Positions 1 to 12,068 are shown, counted from the stretch's first letter. The stretch: 64,000 nucleotides of DNA from Puccinia triticina (GCF_026914185.1 NC_070572.1:4774001-4838000); one strand, 5' to 3'. Notes: generated by a model not told the origin, from the letters alone. Made by a program: numbers and translations.

Positions 1-78
1 TGTTGTCTCAGAAGGAGGGCACCCACCCAACGGTAAGCGGGTAGTTTTTTCTTCCCTCCTTGCTGACAAGAACACACA

Positions 79-657
79 TTGACCACTCAATTTGACCCGA
101 TAGGCTCGCGAGGAGTCCTGCGACGGGTTGCAGCCTATTGGCCCCCAACAAGAGGATGTGGTGTCGCAAGAAGACGGCCCCAACCCCCCCCCCCCCCCCC
201 CCGGCAAGCTGCAAAACGCAAGTCTTTCTTGGAGACATTTGTCAAACAGACAAACCAGTTCTTCTCCGGCGACTTTGGTGACAACAACAATCAAGACAAC
301 AACGCCCACTCGCCAAAGGAGGAGCGGTCGTCACGGGTCAATCAACTAGCTTTGTCCGGTTTGTCGGCTCATTTGACTCAATTTCCCCCAACACCAAAGC
401 AAGTGAAGACCAACAGTCAACCCAAACCTGCGACCCCAACCCCTCCAACCTCACCACGTGACCTTTCAATGGACCAGAATCTCGAATTGTGCCACATCAA
501 GGCCGGGGACAAGGTGACTCGAGCTGCGATCAAGAATCATTTGCTCTACCACTGGTCTATCTTCAAGACCCTCTGCGACCTCGGGATCCGCTATGGGCCT
601 GCGGTTTTGCTCACAGACGGCGTCCCCGAGGCCATGAAACGACTCAACCAGACCTGA
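79..657 (+). CDS. Uncharacterised rust-type repeat ORF, C-terminal part
   Basis: A 192-codon open frame runs to a stop at 657. It is proline-rich around residues 36-42 (the poly-C tract), Asn/Ser/Thr/Pro-rich in the middle, and ends in a more ordered region with a GDKVTRAAIKNHLLYH motif. Upstream of the poly-C run the overlapping frame from 128 reads a more natural acidic Gln-rich peptide, so the true protein may change frame at the homopolymer or be spliced there. A GTAAGC donor-like site lies near 31-36, so exons may continue to the left of the window. I recognise no domain. It could be part of a repeat family, because a similar poly-C/proline junction occurs at 8266-8280. No function is assigned. 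Confidence 0.35.
   Translation: MTTQFDPIGSRGVLRRVAAYWPPTRGCGVARRRPQPPPPPPRQAAKRKSFLETFVKQTNQFFSGDFGDNNNQDNNAHSPKEERSSRVNQLALSGLSAHLTQFPPTPKQVKTNSQPKPATPTPPTSPRDLSMDQNLELCHIKAGDKVTRAAIKNHLLYHWSIFKTLCDLGIRYGPAVLLTDGVPEAMKRLNQT
184..202 (+). repeat. Poly-C homopolymer, 19 C
   Basis: Nineteen consecutive C residues lie inside the left-edge ORF and encode a proline run. The frame that looks most protein-like differs on the two sides. Replication slippage or assembly length error here would decide the reading frame. Confidence 0.85.
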
Positions 658-659
658 CG

Positions 660-2240
660 TGTTCCCTCCCGCACCGCCACCACCCCCACTGCTCATTTGT
701 TTGTTTAAAATGTCCTGTTACCCCTGTGACCCACCCCCTGCAATTCTTGTTTTGTCCCATAAGCTCATGCCCCCCTTGTGTGTTTATGATGGATTTATTT
801 CTGCTGATTTATTCTATTGTGCTTGCCTCTATTACCAATCCTGCTCTCTCTTGGTTTGATCTACAATCTCCTGCAAGCTGATGCAATCTCTGTGTCTTAT
901 TTATTGTTTTCTTGTGAATTACTCTGATGGGAATATCATGCTTATACAATTTGCCTCTGAAGAATACTTATCCAAATTACCTCTGAAGAAAAATAAAGAA
1001 GTCAACCAAAAAAACTAAGTTCAATTGGGCTATACACAAGCATGCAGACTTGCTTGCACAACAATGATGGAGAGAAATTCCCAAGCTAGCTTCATAAATA
1101 ATGATTGACGTGAAACATGCTACACCCATTAATGAAATGTATGTGGTGAACAGTGTGGAACTTCTACGCAGGGCGTGATCTGAGCTTGGAAGGGAATATA
1201 GCAAAAACTAGGTAAGTTTAGGCTAAAAGGTGCTTGAAGGGCTGCCTTCCTATAATAAACTCTGGAATAAATTAACACTAAGAATTTAGTGTGGCTAAAT
1301 CAGAAGAAGTATTCTTAAATATTTCTACTGCAGACCCTAAGAACCAGGACTCTGTGCGTGGGATGAGAGGTGTTATTGTTTGACGTAAGTGACTTTTAGA
1401 AGGGTCAATTTATATTTGTTATGTTATCAAGTTCTCAATTTATGATTTCAATTTATATTATTATTATTACTATTATGATCTTACTATTTAGATGGGTGAT
1501 GGAAGCAGAAGTAATTTCTTAATATTACTATTTATGCTGGCATGCGGAAGAAAGGGAAAAAGAAGGGGCAGAAGAGGCCTCCTTATATAGTAAATAATCT
1601 AGTCTGAGAGTGGATTTTACCAGTGTGAAATAGAATACTACTTTGGGATGCTGTACAGTTGTAGTGTTGAAATACTAATCTATATTGGGAAGCTGTACAT
1701 GATATTTGTGAAATAGTATACTACTTTGAGTTGTGATCACTTGGCTTGTTCCTCTTTGGGTTGAAAACATGATCTAAGAGTAGATTTTCTAACATGTGAT
1801 ATTGGAATCTTTCAGCAGTGTCCCTTTTAGTCCTAGAATAGATTTGTAATATGTAATGGGTGTGATTTGTATGTGAAACTAGGATTCTACTATGTACTTG
1901 ATTATGTAATTAAATAGACTAGTACTAGTTTTCTGGGTGATAACATAATTGAGAAATATGTGTAAGATGTTGGTTGTAGTATATTTTGTACTATATTGGT
2001 TTTATTTGTACTTTATAATATATTATTATCTTAACTTTTCCCTATTTTTGACGTGTTTGTAAGTGGATTAGTCTTACCACAACAGCTACATCCTTTGTAT
2101 GAAATGGTTGGGGTCCCTTTTATGAAATGGATGGGGTGAAAAATTCAGGAGCAACAAGGTATAAATTGTGCTACATAGTAGAGGAACATCCATTCAAATA
2201 AACAAAGACATTTTAATCACTGAGATCATCAGGCTCATTT
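660..2240. other. AT-rich intergenic stretch, no gene seen
   Basis: About 1.6 kb of AT-rich sequence has only short scattered frames and no recognisable protein, RNA gene or paired terminal repeat. The first part (660-880) is pyrimidine-rich and may be the 3' end of the left-edge unit. I see nothing else to support. Confidence 0.5.
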
Positions 2241-2835
2241 TCTCCGCGCCACTTTTGGAGTCCCTCATGCAATGCGTTCATCATTAGTGATTCGGGAATG
2301 TATTGTGGTTGCAAAGAAGATTAATTTCAAGGCGGTGGATCTGACCCTCATGATGTGCAAAGGAATTCAGCAGATGACTGTTATAGTTTGTGTGTTGGAT
2401 GTGATGACACACAGATGTTCCCTCCTGTTGCTTGTTGACTGGCACTGCGCCTTCAAACATATTGCAGCCTCCATCAAATTAGTTATGCTGTACATTGAGA
2501 CAACACTTGACCATCTGTTTGTAATTGTCAGGAATCAGCTTTCTCTTGAACTTCTTGATTATTTTCAGTGTATCATCATGTGTTTTGTATATAAGAGGGA
2601 CTTACAGGGACAGGTACAATGGTTGATGTGGAACTTTTGGCCAGTGTCCACATTCATGTATGATGATTTATCTGCCCACGTGTGCATTCCACTCGACGCA
2701 AATAGAATTGATTCCCTGGAGTGACCTCCCAAACTGATTGAACACACGCTATCACATGGCTATTTTGGGAACCTTGCTCCTATTAGCCACATAAAATGGA
2801 TAGTATTGTTATTACTGGTTATCAGTGGTAGTATT

Positions 2836-5800
2836 TTATGAGTGTTTTGCATCTTTGCTCACCAAATAAAACATTCCCTTGTAAATGGTTTCCTTTGAAT
2901 TAAGTATGATTGAAGAAACTTGCCTGATTCTACTGTTTGGGAAGTTTAACCTCAGTGCGGATGGGATTTGTTCTTCATCATATGGATTCACTTTGGGATT
3001 GTGTAAGTAGGGGTATGAAATCATGGGGTTCACTGATTTTGAGTTGTAACCAAAAGAGCGTTGAATATGTTCATTCTGTGCAAATATGTTTGTAATTTCT
3101 GATGATGCTTGGAAGTATTCTCCTGTTTGACAATCATAAATATAGGCACCAGAGAATAAGAGCCTCTCTACATGATAATTGCTGAATGTGAGAGCCAGAT
3201 CATGACTGGGAGCTTGTCTGTTGGAATGAATAGACGCAGTGCGGACTATGCCATTGTAAATCTCAAATTTCTCTGTGGCAAACAGAATTGGTGGTCCAAA
3301 TCGCCTGATTGATTGAGGGAGGTGTAGCAGCATGTGAATCTTTGGTTTATTTGACCATCTGCCTGACATTTTAGATATGTGATACATAAACTGCCAAATA
3401 ACAGCTGTCAGTTCTTGTAAATACTCTTCCATATCTTGGATGGTGGTCTGAAACACCATACTTGCTATGTAGCACATTGAGAACCATAGATCCTGTCATA
3501 TATGGGAAAAAGACAAATGAGGCCACCTGCAATATTATTTGAAAATCTTTCCCAATGAAGGATGCATGGTGAGCCATCATGTAAGTGGCCTGAAGAGGTG
3601 GGAAATTGAGTGCATCAGTATTGAATGATTGTAATCTGGCTTCCACTTCTTTGAGGTGCCTCTTGCTTAGCCAATTTTTCATGAAGTCCTCCAAAAGGTA
3701 TTTCACACAACCAAGTAGGACTACATGTAGTATTTCCACTGGTGTGTCATTACAACCATCAAAGGAGGCAAGTTCTAGGTATGAATTGAATATTCGTGGT
3801 CGTGCATTTGTTGCAAGTTCATTGATTCTTATCCTTTCATGTACCTTCTGTGTGTGCAATTCAATCAATCTATGGTTGATTTGGTCTTTCAACCCATACT
3901 GTGCAGTTTTGGTTTGGAATTCATTCTTGGTATTTGTATAATATGTTTCCCAAAGATCATGAGATCAAGATCTAGTTTCATGCCACTGTCTGAAAACTGG
4001 TAATTCTGGGAGGCCAAAGAAAGATCGTAGAAATTCCAATGTGCACCTCTGGCTTTTGGATTGCACACTCAGATGGCACATTCTGCAAGGATTATTTGCT
4101 TGGCCAGGATTGGTTGTGCTGGTAATTTCAGCTGCCATTGGTGAGTCCGCCAGGAATGCCAGAGGGACAATCATATACATCACCTCCTGTTTCATACCAG
4201 CGTCATATACAATGCCACCTGCATTTGCCAATGTGCTATGTGCATTTGGTATAATTTCAGATTCAGATGTCCTTCCTGAAAAGCCTTCAACATTTCAACA
4301 TATATTGGACTTACTTTATTTCTGCTACAATTGGCTCCCCAATTTCCAAGGCTGATGCAACATTAGAGGTGGCAACAAAATGACAATTATACTCCATATT
4401 GGTCATTTCTGGAGGCAGGCCACCTAATGTGAAGTAGTATGAAACATGCTTGTTCCATCGTTTGGACTGGTTACCTGAGGTGTCATCCGAATATAGGGTG
4501 ATGGGAACATGGCGGATGACCCTGTGGTCAGCCCTATCTCTCCATTCATTGGGAACTGGGATTGTTTTGGAATAAGTTGGCATTCCATGTTCTGTCATTA
4601 GATACAGATTCAAATGAGGTGATTAGTGAACATGTCATCCATGTGAAGCAATATGATATGTGAAAGGCAGCTTACCCCATATCACATTGCCACACTTGGA
4701 CATCAACAATTCTCCATCAATATGAAAGATCTCCTGGTAAGTCTTGTTGAATATTCTGACAGGTATCTCCTGTAAATCTTGGTCATGATACCCGATGTCT
4801 GGCTGTATGTAGCAATGGAATTTTCCTTCTTCATCTGGATGAGTGAATTTGGGCCTAATACACTTTGCGTATAAATCATTTTCTACCTCAGTGACCTTCT
4901 GGTAGAAAAATATTGGCACCAAAATGTAAATATCTGGTGATCCAATCAAAGTGATGGGCTCAAAAATATAGTAGTGTTGGTTGCCTACTGCAGCCATCTG
5001 CACACGGTGTTGTCGGGGGAGGTGTTCAGGCCATTTTGCACTTTGGTACAATGCTCTGATGTTCTTACCATTGGTGTCATGTGGGTAGAATTGTAAATGT
5101 GGGTGTACTATTGGATTAGCCAATTCCTGGAAGATGAGAAAAGGCAGGTCAGCACTAGGTCACTATTTCAGAACTCATCAACAGTCATAAATCAAAAGAA
5201 GCCCACGTGTCCAATAATATCCCTCAGACTCAGATAATAGCAGGTGTTATTGAATACTGACACATGCTGTTTTAATTGAACATCTAACGCTTTCCTAATC
5301 AATTCCTGGTTTCTCTTGATGCTATCCCAGTGTGGGAGTTCTATGTCACACACAGTCAATATGATACGTATCTGATTGTACATTGTCCGTGACAATCAAT
5401 TATGAAGGTGCCCAAGCATGAGAGCAGATACTGCATACTGGTGAAATGTATTGATATATATGGCCATGCCAAGCAAAAAATCAGCCATTATCTATTGATG
5501 ATGATGAGACATAGCTGTGAAATAGACAGCTTACCTCCTTGGATCTGAAAGGGAATCAAGAGGAATTTTTGCATGCTTCTGCAAATTGATGATCAGGGAG
5601 AGGTGCATCTTGACTAGGGAATAAAACCTCTTCATCCATCAATCCAGCCGCCAATGCATTGTTGACCCAGCGTTCCATTTCTTGGGGTCCACAAACAACT
5701 TCATGTCTTGCATCCAATCCAAAACCAAAACCAACTGAATTATCCATATCCACCTCCACCCTTTGGGAATGGCCAGGTGGAGAGCCCTCAGGCAGAGGTG

Positions 5801-6047
5801 GAGGCAGAACATCTGGACCAATGTCAACATGCAGCTCGGGGGGGTCCTGGGTCCAAGTGTGCAGTATTGATGAGGCAGGTTGTTGTGAAATTTGTGAAGA
5901 ATGTGCCATCTGATTACGGAAAGCCTGTACTTCATTGAACTTTCTTATATGTGTGGAGGCTTTAAGATGTAATGGAATATTTTCCTCCTTGGCCCATTTT
6001 GATTTACACATAATGCATCTGTATCTGTATGTACCATCAGGATACAT
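2836..6047 (-). pseudogene. Plavaka-type (CACTA superfamily) transposase, decayed
   Basis: Minus-strand coding blocks lie in order at 6047-5556, 5395-5192, 5123-4635, 4613-4311, 4231-3965, 3892-3371 and 3477-2836. The first block has a C2H2-like finger (CIMC, then H and H). Later blocks carry the landmarks of basidiomycete Plavaka transposases: YSDDTSGNQSKRWNKH and YYFTLGGLPPEM, then a CRMC cysteine pair before FFGLPELP, then KPKIHMLLHLP, RRFGPP and SIHSNRQAPSHDLA. Small introns would join several blocks, but the last two overlap in different frames, which points to a frameshift or mis-set intron. A further minus fragment at 2747-2565 may be the remnant C-terminus. The protein would cut and rejoin DNA at CACTA-type ends. 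I did not find its terminal repeats. It is probably inactive. Confidence 0.75.
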
Positions 6048-6290
6048 GTGATGCTCAAAACCTGATCATAAACCAGAAAATATCAGCAAGTTCACCCAAT
6101 TGGTGCAATCAGACCCAACCCTGCTTACCAGCGTGAATGTTTGGGGGGGCTGTGGGCCGACCCCAGGGACTTTGTGGTAGCATGGCAAAAACAGAGCTAG
6201 GATATTCCCAAGAAAGCTTTCCTTATATGCAAATTTAATAGCGGAAATGGGGGAAATGATATACGGTATTCATTTGGGGAAATGGGAGGA

Positions 6291-6385
6291 ATGAGTGCCT
6301 TTATTTTGAATGTGTGCCTTTATTTTATGAAAGTGTGCTTTGTGTGCCTATATTTTATGAATGTGTGCTTTGAAAATTTTATTTT
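6291..6385 (+). repeat. Degenerate tandem repeat, unit about 20-24 bp
   Basis: Four or five imperfect units built on GTGTGCCTTTATTTTATGAA lie upstream of the Plavaka reading frame. Subterminal repeats of this sort are usual in CACTA elements, so this may be the 5' subterminal region of that element. The terminus itself was not identified. Confidence 0.5.
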
Positions 6386-6644
6386 ATCATAATTCAGACA
6401 GAGCTTGCTTTTATAAGAAAGGGAAGCCCCTGGACTTTACAATCCGCCCCTCTTAGCCGCGAAGTCCGCAGCGCAGCGCCGCCATGAAACCCCGACTCCA
6501 TCAGACTCAAGGAGTCCAAACACTGCCACGTCACCAGGGGACCCATCACCGCCACTCAAACTTGATCGGACTCCACAACGCCCCTCAGACTCCACGGCAC
6601 CAACACCATCCCAGCCCTCACCCTCGCCCACACTAGTCTTCCCA

Positions 6645-8280
6645 ATGGCGCAATCAATTGTGCAACCAAATCTGATGGCCCACCCAAACACTTTGGCGCA
6701 ACCGCTTTTGATGTCGCAGGCAACACCAGTGTTGCAGCCCCTTGGTGGGCAGCAATCCTTGGACGAGTTTCAAGGTAATTACGACCCTTTGGGCACCCAA
6801 CAAGACTACAGCTTAACCCCCGGACATGGCCCACGCCTCATCCCCAGTAACAACCTCTCCGGACACCCAGCCCCCCCATTTGGAAGCAACCCGCCTCCTC
6901 TGTCGGAAACAACTCCCTTTCCCTCAGAGGGCCCAATCATCCTCCTGGTGAGTATTCTTCCACTCACTCACTCACTCCTTCCCCCATCTCATCTCCAACC
7001 CCCTCACCTTCAGCTGAAAGCCTGTCAGGTTCCAACCCCCCAGATGTGCACAACCAACCAAGAAAGGCAGGACCCCAATGCACGCCCACAGTGGCCCGAA
7101 CTGGCGCGCCGGCGTCCCCTTACGCCATGAATCCGTTACCACCCAAACCCCATCAAGCGTGGTCCCCAAGCAGCGCCAACTCGAGGCAACTGAGTCGATC
7201 CTTGCAATCAAGTGCCGGAGGGTCTGCGGCCCTTTCGCCCGAAGACCTTGAGGAGATGCAGGTGGCCCTACAAGCCATTGAGGGCACCTTTTTGCTCAGT
7301 CCAGAGCTGATGGAATGGGCCCAGCCCCTATTTCAGGTGAGTGATCAACCTTCTTACTCGGGTCAGGTAGTTTTTGTTGAAGCCTCTCAATTTTCCAGAT
7401 GACTCCAGAAGCCCGCAACATGGCCATACTCCTATTGGCCCTCCATAACGGCCTCAATCCGCGCTTGACATCTGTTGGCTCAATCACTATTCCGGACAAA
7501 ACCGCTTCCCCCTTTGAGTTCAGCAACCTCTTCAAGACCCATCTCTGCAAGACCATCCAACAAGTGTTACTCAATGAGGACCTTCAATCTTACGGCAGCC
7601 GCGCCGCAACTCGGTTGCGTGTCAATGAGACCCCAGTCTATAAAGCCATTGTAAGTCTCTCTCTCAGTACATCGCAGTACATTTTCTCACCTATCTCTCA
7701 ATAGGGTGCAATCAAGAGTGCATCGGCAGAATTCCGCGCCGCACACTTACCGCCTTTGGGGCACGATGGCCCCAAATTTAAAGCTCTTTTTACCGAGTAC
7801 GTGAAGCAAGAAAAAACAGCTCTGCTCATCAAGGTTGGTCTCATGGGGGGGACACCCTCCAAGGTACCCAACCTCTATTCCCTCATTGCGCACGTTTACT
7901 CAACATTCCACCCCGATTTCAAAAAGGCAAACAAGGAATTCATTCATAAGAAGGTTCCTGCCGGCGCCAAGATCCGCTTGTGCTACCTGCGCTTCATGGC
8001 CAACCATAACCAAAACACCCAACATCAATAATCAACCCAGAAGCAAATATCCTTCTGGGACAATATCAACGAGGACCTAGTCAGAATCAGGAAGAAGTCA
8101 CCCGCATACGGTGTGGCGTACTCTAAGATCATCTTGGAGCTTGACCAACAACTCTGGGACTGTAAGAAGACCGTCCGCGATGTCGACGACCAACTGGCCA
8201 AGAACCAAGAGCCCCCTTCCAAAGAACAAATCATGGAGTGTGTGGCCTCCATTGCTCAAAATCCACCCCCCCCCCCCCCC
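6645..8280 (+). pseudogene. Rust-type multi-exon hypothetical gene with one in-frame stop
   Basis: Phase-compatible introns are clear at 7337-7398 (GTGAGT...CAG) and 7651-7704 (GTAAGT...TAG), joining exons 7016-7336, 7399-7650 and from 7705 onward. A further intron near 6948-7013 would link a Gln/Pro-rich N-terminus, but its phase does not close cleanly. The joined protein has a folded segment (NMAILLLALHNGLNP to RVNETPVYKAI, then GAIKSASAEFRAAHLPPLG). It stops at TAA 8029-8031, yet the same frame continues in protein-like sequence (FWDNINEDLVRIRKKSPAYG) to a proline run at the poly-C tract. A single CAA to TAA change would explain the stop. No known domain is recognised. It may belong to a repeat family, and its function is unknown. 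Confidence 0.55.
8266..8280 (+). repeat. Poly-C homopolymer, 15 C
   Basis: Fifteen consecutive C follow the last protein-like codons of the gene above and encode prolines. After it the frame becomes pyrimidine-rich and loses coding character. Compare the tract at 184-202. Confidence 0.8.
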
Positions 8281-8443
8281 GGAAGTTGTATTACCTCCCA
8301 ACTAAAACCCTATCCCTTTCCCTCTTCTTTCTCTTTCCCCCTTCTTTCTCTCTCCCCCCCTTCTGTCTCTGCTCTCTCTACATGTATGTACAGCCACATA
8401 TTAGCCAAACAAGAAATACACGCAGCAATATCCCAAGCAATTG

Positions 8444-8605
8444 TGAGGGGCGGGCCCAAGGGCCCGCCCAATCCCGGAGCATTCTGTCCAATCAAGCCCG
8501 ATTGGGGGAGCCCAATCAGAGGCTCCCAATCAGAGGAGCCCATTTGGGGGAGCCCAATCAGAGGAGCCCGATTGGGGGAGCCAATCTGGGGAGCCCAACA
8601 GAACG
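8444..8605. repeat. Short GC-rich direct and inverted repeats
   Basis: The block GGGGGAGCCCAATCAGAGG recurs about three times between 8510 and 8600, together with the reverse-oriented form CTCCCAATC. A palindromic GGGCCCAAGGGCCC-type core stands at 8452. The stretch can fold on itself and carries no gene. Confidence 0.6.
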
Positions 8606-8609
8606 CACA

Positions 8610-8945
8610 CTTTGAATGGCCTTTGAAGAATCTTCCGAGTGCCTTTGAAGGCCAGTTCAAATGCTTTTGAAGCCTCTTTGAATTTGCCATTCAAAGGGGC
8701 TTTGAAGTAGCAATTCTTCAAAGTTTTTCCAAAGGCCTGCCAAAGGATCTTCAAATGTCCTTTGGAGAGTCTTTGGAGGAAGGTTTTCCTCCAAAGGATC
8801 TCCAAAGGACATTTGAAGTTCCATTGAAATCTTACTTTGGAGGAACTTTGTCAGATATTTTGACCAAGTGCCAACCATCCGCTGCTGCTGGCGGGTACTT
8901 TGGAGGCTCTCCAAAATACTTTTGGAGATACTTTGGAGTTTTGCG
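8610..8945. repeat. CTTTGAAG / CTTTGGAG foldback field
   Basis: About 330 bp is filled with the octamers CTTTGAAG and CTTTGGAG and their complements CTTCAAAG and CTCCAAAG in both orientations. The strand is strongly self-complementary. No target duplication or discrete ends were found. Open frames here are by-products of the repeat. Confidence 0.65.
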
Positions 8946-8998
8946 TCCGTCGTGTACAAACCTAACAAATGCAAATGCTCTTAAAAGCATTGTACAAT

Positions 8999-10419
8999 CA
9001 ACAATGGGTGACTACGCTACCCGTAGCGGTAGCGTAATGATAAAGTAGCAAATTTTTGGTCGCTACCGCTACTTTACACATAATTTTTATGCACTACATT
9101 ATCCACAAATTTCTTTACTACAGTTTAACTGCAACTAAGCTATCAGGGGCATGACCAGGGCCCAAAAGGCATGTTTCCCCCCCGGATAGAGAATCTCTCT
9201 GTGGACCCTGGGTGGGTACCCACTTCACACCTGCCAGACAGTGCCGGATACGGTGCTGGGTGTGAAATCTTGTCTACCAGGCAAAGGTAATAAACTGGGT
9301 GGTACCTACTACCCGCCTGTACTCCGCTGGCACCAGCCAGTACTCTGATGGCGAGCTTAGTCAGTCCTCCCGTCTGAGTTGGCAGGCTGGCGCCCCTCGC
9401 GCGAAGCGCGAGCCTCCGAAGGAGGGACTTGGAAGTAAGCGGGGAAATTTGGTGTGAGCGCTGAGGACCACCTCCAACCATTTGGCTGGTGTCAAACTTC
9501 AACACCACACTAAATTTGCCTCCTGCGGGCCAATCAGGCCGCCCTGGTGCCAGATTAAAGGCCTGCATCTCGCCTTAAATCCTACATAGATCACATGACA
9601 TTAACTCAAACGGTCTTGAAGTTACAAAGCTTGTAACATCATCTTACCAAGATTCTTGGATTGTCTGTACCTTTGTACATGCGAGGCAAGTACATAAGAG
9701 CTAAATACACATGCCAAAGTGTACAGTTATGGTGGCTTCTGTACTATGTTTTTGTAACAGTACAGGTAGGATACAGCAAGTTTATTGGATAGTGGAGTGT
9801 ACAGGAGTGAAAAAAAACAAGAGTTTGACTTTTGGAAAACAGCTCATTGTGTTTTTTGAAAGGATGTCTAGCACTGCTCTGGGGGGATGGATAGATGATG
9901 GATGGATGGCTGGCTGCGCAAGCAGCCAGGCTACAAGGCCGTGCTACTCATGACCCCGTATGTTGCGTGAAAAATGTGTAGGTATTGATTTAGTGGAATT
10001 TGGGTGCTGGCCAGGACTACGGTCTGTCAGCTCTCACGCCAGAATTCGCCACTTGGGGGCAAGCCTCTCTGTGAGACAGAGACCCTGCGGGGCTCTCCTC
10101 CAGAGAGGCTTGGTTAAGCTCGCTCTGATGGCACCCGCCAGTACTCCGCCGGCACCCGTGAGTACACCGCCGGCACTAGCCAGGCGCCGGGTCCTTCTTT
10201 TGGGCTGAAAGCCATGGAAAATGTGTGGACCCGTTACCCAGGGCAAAAACACGCTACACTACCGGATTTCTGGGGGCAAAAATTATCCCTGGCATTACGC
10301 TACGGCTCAAGATGTAAATTCCCCACTACGGGTAGCAATGAAGTAGCGGGGCACTCATTTGTATAATTACACTACTGGAACACCCAGATAATGTAGCGTA
10401 ATGTAGCGACCCATTGTTG
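8999..10419. mobile_element. Non-autonomous TIR element, 1421 bp, 7-bp target duplication
   Basis: The left end reads CAACAATGGGTGACTACGC and the right end, in reverse complement, reads CAACAATGGGTCGCTAC. The flanks carry an identical 7-mer, GTACAAT, at 8992-8998 and 10420-10426. The body near both ends is rich in CGCTAC and GTAGCG. The middle holds ORFs of low coding quality and a (GGAT)n patch near 9880-9910. No transposase is seen, so it must depend on an enzyme encoded elsewhere. It belongs with the elements at 25741-26185 and 28486-29115. Confidence 0.8.
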
Positions 10420-10582
10420 GTACAATTACACAATTATGAAACATCATTTTTTTAGACTTTTGTAAGTAAAACATCATAAGTTTACTTACAAAAGATAAGC
10501 CCCTTTAACAAACAGAGTCTTATGTATCATATCTCCACCTCAAAAATTGCATATGCAATGACTCTGAGACCCTGATTTGTAT

Positions 10583-10721
10583 CTAACTTAACACAAGTCC
10601 CTCTTTTTGGAGGGCCTGGTGCAGCCTGGGGCGAAGCGCCCCTCCCGCGAAAGGGAGGCATCAGAGGATCCCTGCGGGACAGCATCCCCCCTCCCCAATC
10701 AGAGGGACTTAGTTAAGTTAG
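10583..10721. mobile_element. MITE, 139 bp, with 20-bp TIR and 9-bp target duplication
   Basis: The left end CTAACTTAACACAAGTCCC matches the reverse complement of the right end (CTAACTTAACTAAGTCCC). The flanks repeat GATTTGTAT at 10574-10582 and 10722-10730. The core is GC-rich and palindromic. A relative with an 8-bp duplication sits at 44076-44208. The 8-9 bp duplication fits hAT or Mutator-like mobilisation (inference). Confidence 0.75.
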
Positions 10722-11089
10722 GATTTGTATAGTCGTTTAGCCCTGGCTTGTCTTTCGGGATCAAAGTAAATCATTTTGTGATTCCAAATTTCAAGCAAAG
10801 ACTTTCAGCCCGGAGCACCAAGGCGTTGCTCTATTCTGCAGTACCCTCGTAATTGTTGTGAACTTGCATACTTTTGTATCAAGCAAAATAAACTAGACCA
10901 AGTGCGAGAGTGTTTGGCTTCCGAAATCGGGCCCGCCGGAAGCTTTCTTTGGATCACAATCACAGCACTATATGCATTGAGCATCGAAGAGGGTTGACGG
11001 AATTAAAACAGTTACAAAGATTGAAGCTATTACATAAGCGATTGAGGAATAAACAAGAAGAGCATTTTGAGCTTAAGCTGAGGATTAGC

Positions 11090-12068
11090 TCAAATTCTTA
11101 CGACCTTTGCAACCCGAGGGTTGCGTGGGCTGCGCGAACAAGCGCCTCTAGAGTGATCAAACTTTGGGATTGAATTGTAAAGGGTGTTTGATTTGGCCTT
11201 GGCTTTCTGGAACCTTTGACGGGAGCGGTAAGGCCTCGCTTGATTGTGTCTGTGACTTTTCGGATGAGTCTTCCCGAGTCTTCGATATCTATACATGTTG
11301 TCTTTCCCCTTATTTGCCTTGAGGGCACCGTGGTGATGGTGAATGGTCGTAGTCCGGGCTTCCTCCTGATGATCCGCATAGTTGAATACCTGGGCCTCGT
11401 CATCATCTGCCCCGCCGTCGCCAGACTCATCATCCTCGCGGGAAATTGTGAAAGTAGGACTTTGAGCTAGGATAGCTCCACCTTCCTGTCATGCAAAAGA
11501 ATTGTAGAGAGGATGCTTTAGCCATGACGATCGGATAAGTGCTCGATCTAATTCCAGTGAATCGATTTACTGACTGGACTCATTATGTTGATTTGGTAAC
11601 CACTGCCTTCCTTGAGTCCTTTAATGGCCGAAGGAGGTATATCGTATCTGCCCAATCTTTTTGGTAAGCCTTTCACGACGAGGGTGCTCAGTGCAGTGGG
11701 GTATGTACTGAAGCAAGTAAGGATTTTAGACACAGTTCCACCAGAGTAGTGAACGTCAAGCTCAGCGGCGACTTACCTGGGATCCTGGTTCGTTATTGCA
11801 ACGGAGAAAGTCGCGGGATCAGAATTAACGCTTGACCATGTCAATGACTTCTTGTTCCCCATGCTAGTAAAGAGTCGTTCTCTTAGTTTCAAGACTGATT
11901 GAAAAATATAACTTATATTTGGATACTCAACTACCAAAAGTCATTTGTCGCTGGTGAGGTAATAAGGTAAGCGTCCGCGGAACGAAACGGTGAGATTACG
12001 CCGAGGAGGAAAACAACCATAAGCGGAAGGCTGTAGTTAAGCCCCATCAGATACCTGTTTTGAACCAT
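11090..12068 (-). CDS. Secreted Kre9/Knh1-type (Ser-Thr-rich membrane family) protein
   Basis: Four exons (12068-11935, 11863-11777, 11707-11571, 11481-11090) join in phase to 249 aa. Introns are 71, 69 and 89 bp. The chosen start has a good context (ACCATGG). Residues 1-33 form a signal peptide with hydrophobic core LPLMVVFLLGVI and an ADA cleavage site. Residues 34-132 match the Kre9/Knh1 N-terminal domain (PF10342 type): YLITSPA, then LTWSSVNSDPATFSVAI, then GSGYQINIMSPVSG and AILAQSPTFTI. That family acts at the cell surface in beta-1,6-glucan-related or wall functions. The tail is an acidic patch followed by a long His/Arg/Lys-rich region and lacks a C-terminal GPI signal, so the protein is probably secreted. 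Transposons flank it on both sides. Fold assignment is good; the biological role is inference. Confidence 0.72.

Noticed and set aside
2272..2724. 150-codon plus-strand ORF
   Set aside because: It is antisense to the likely C-terminal remnant of the Plavaka transposase and has unusual composition.
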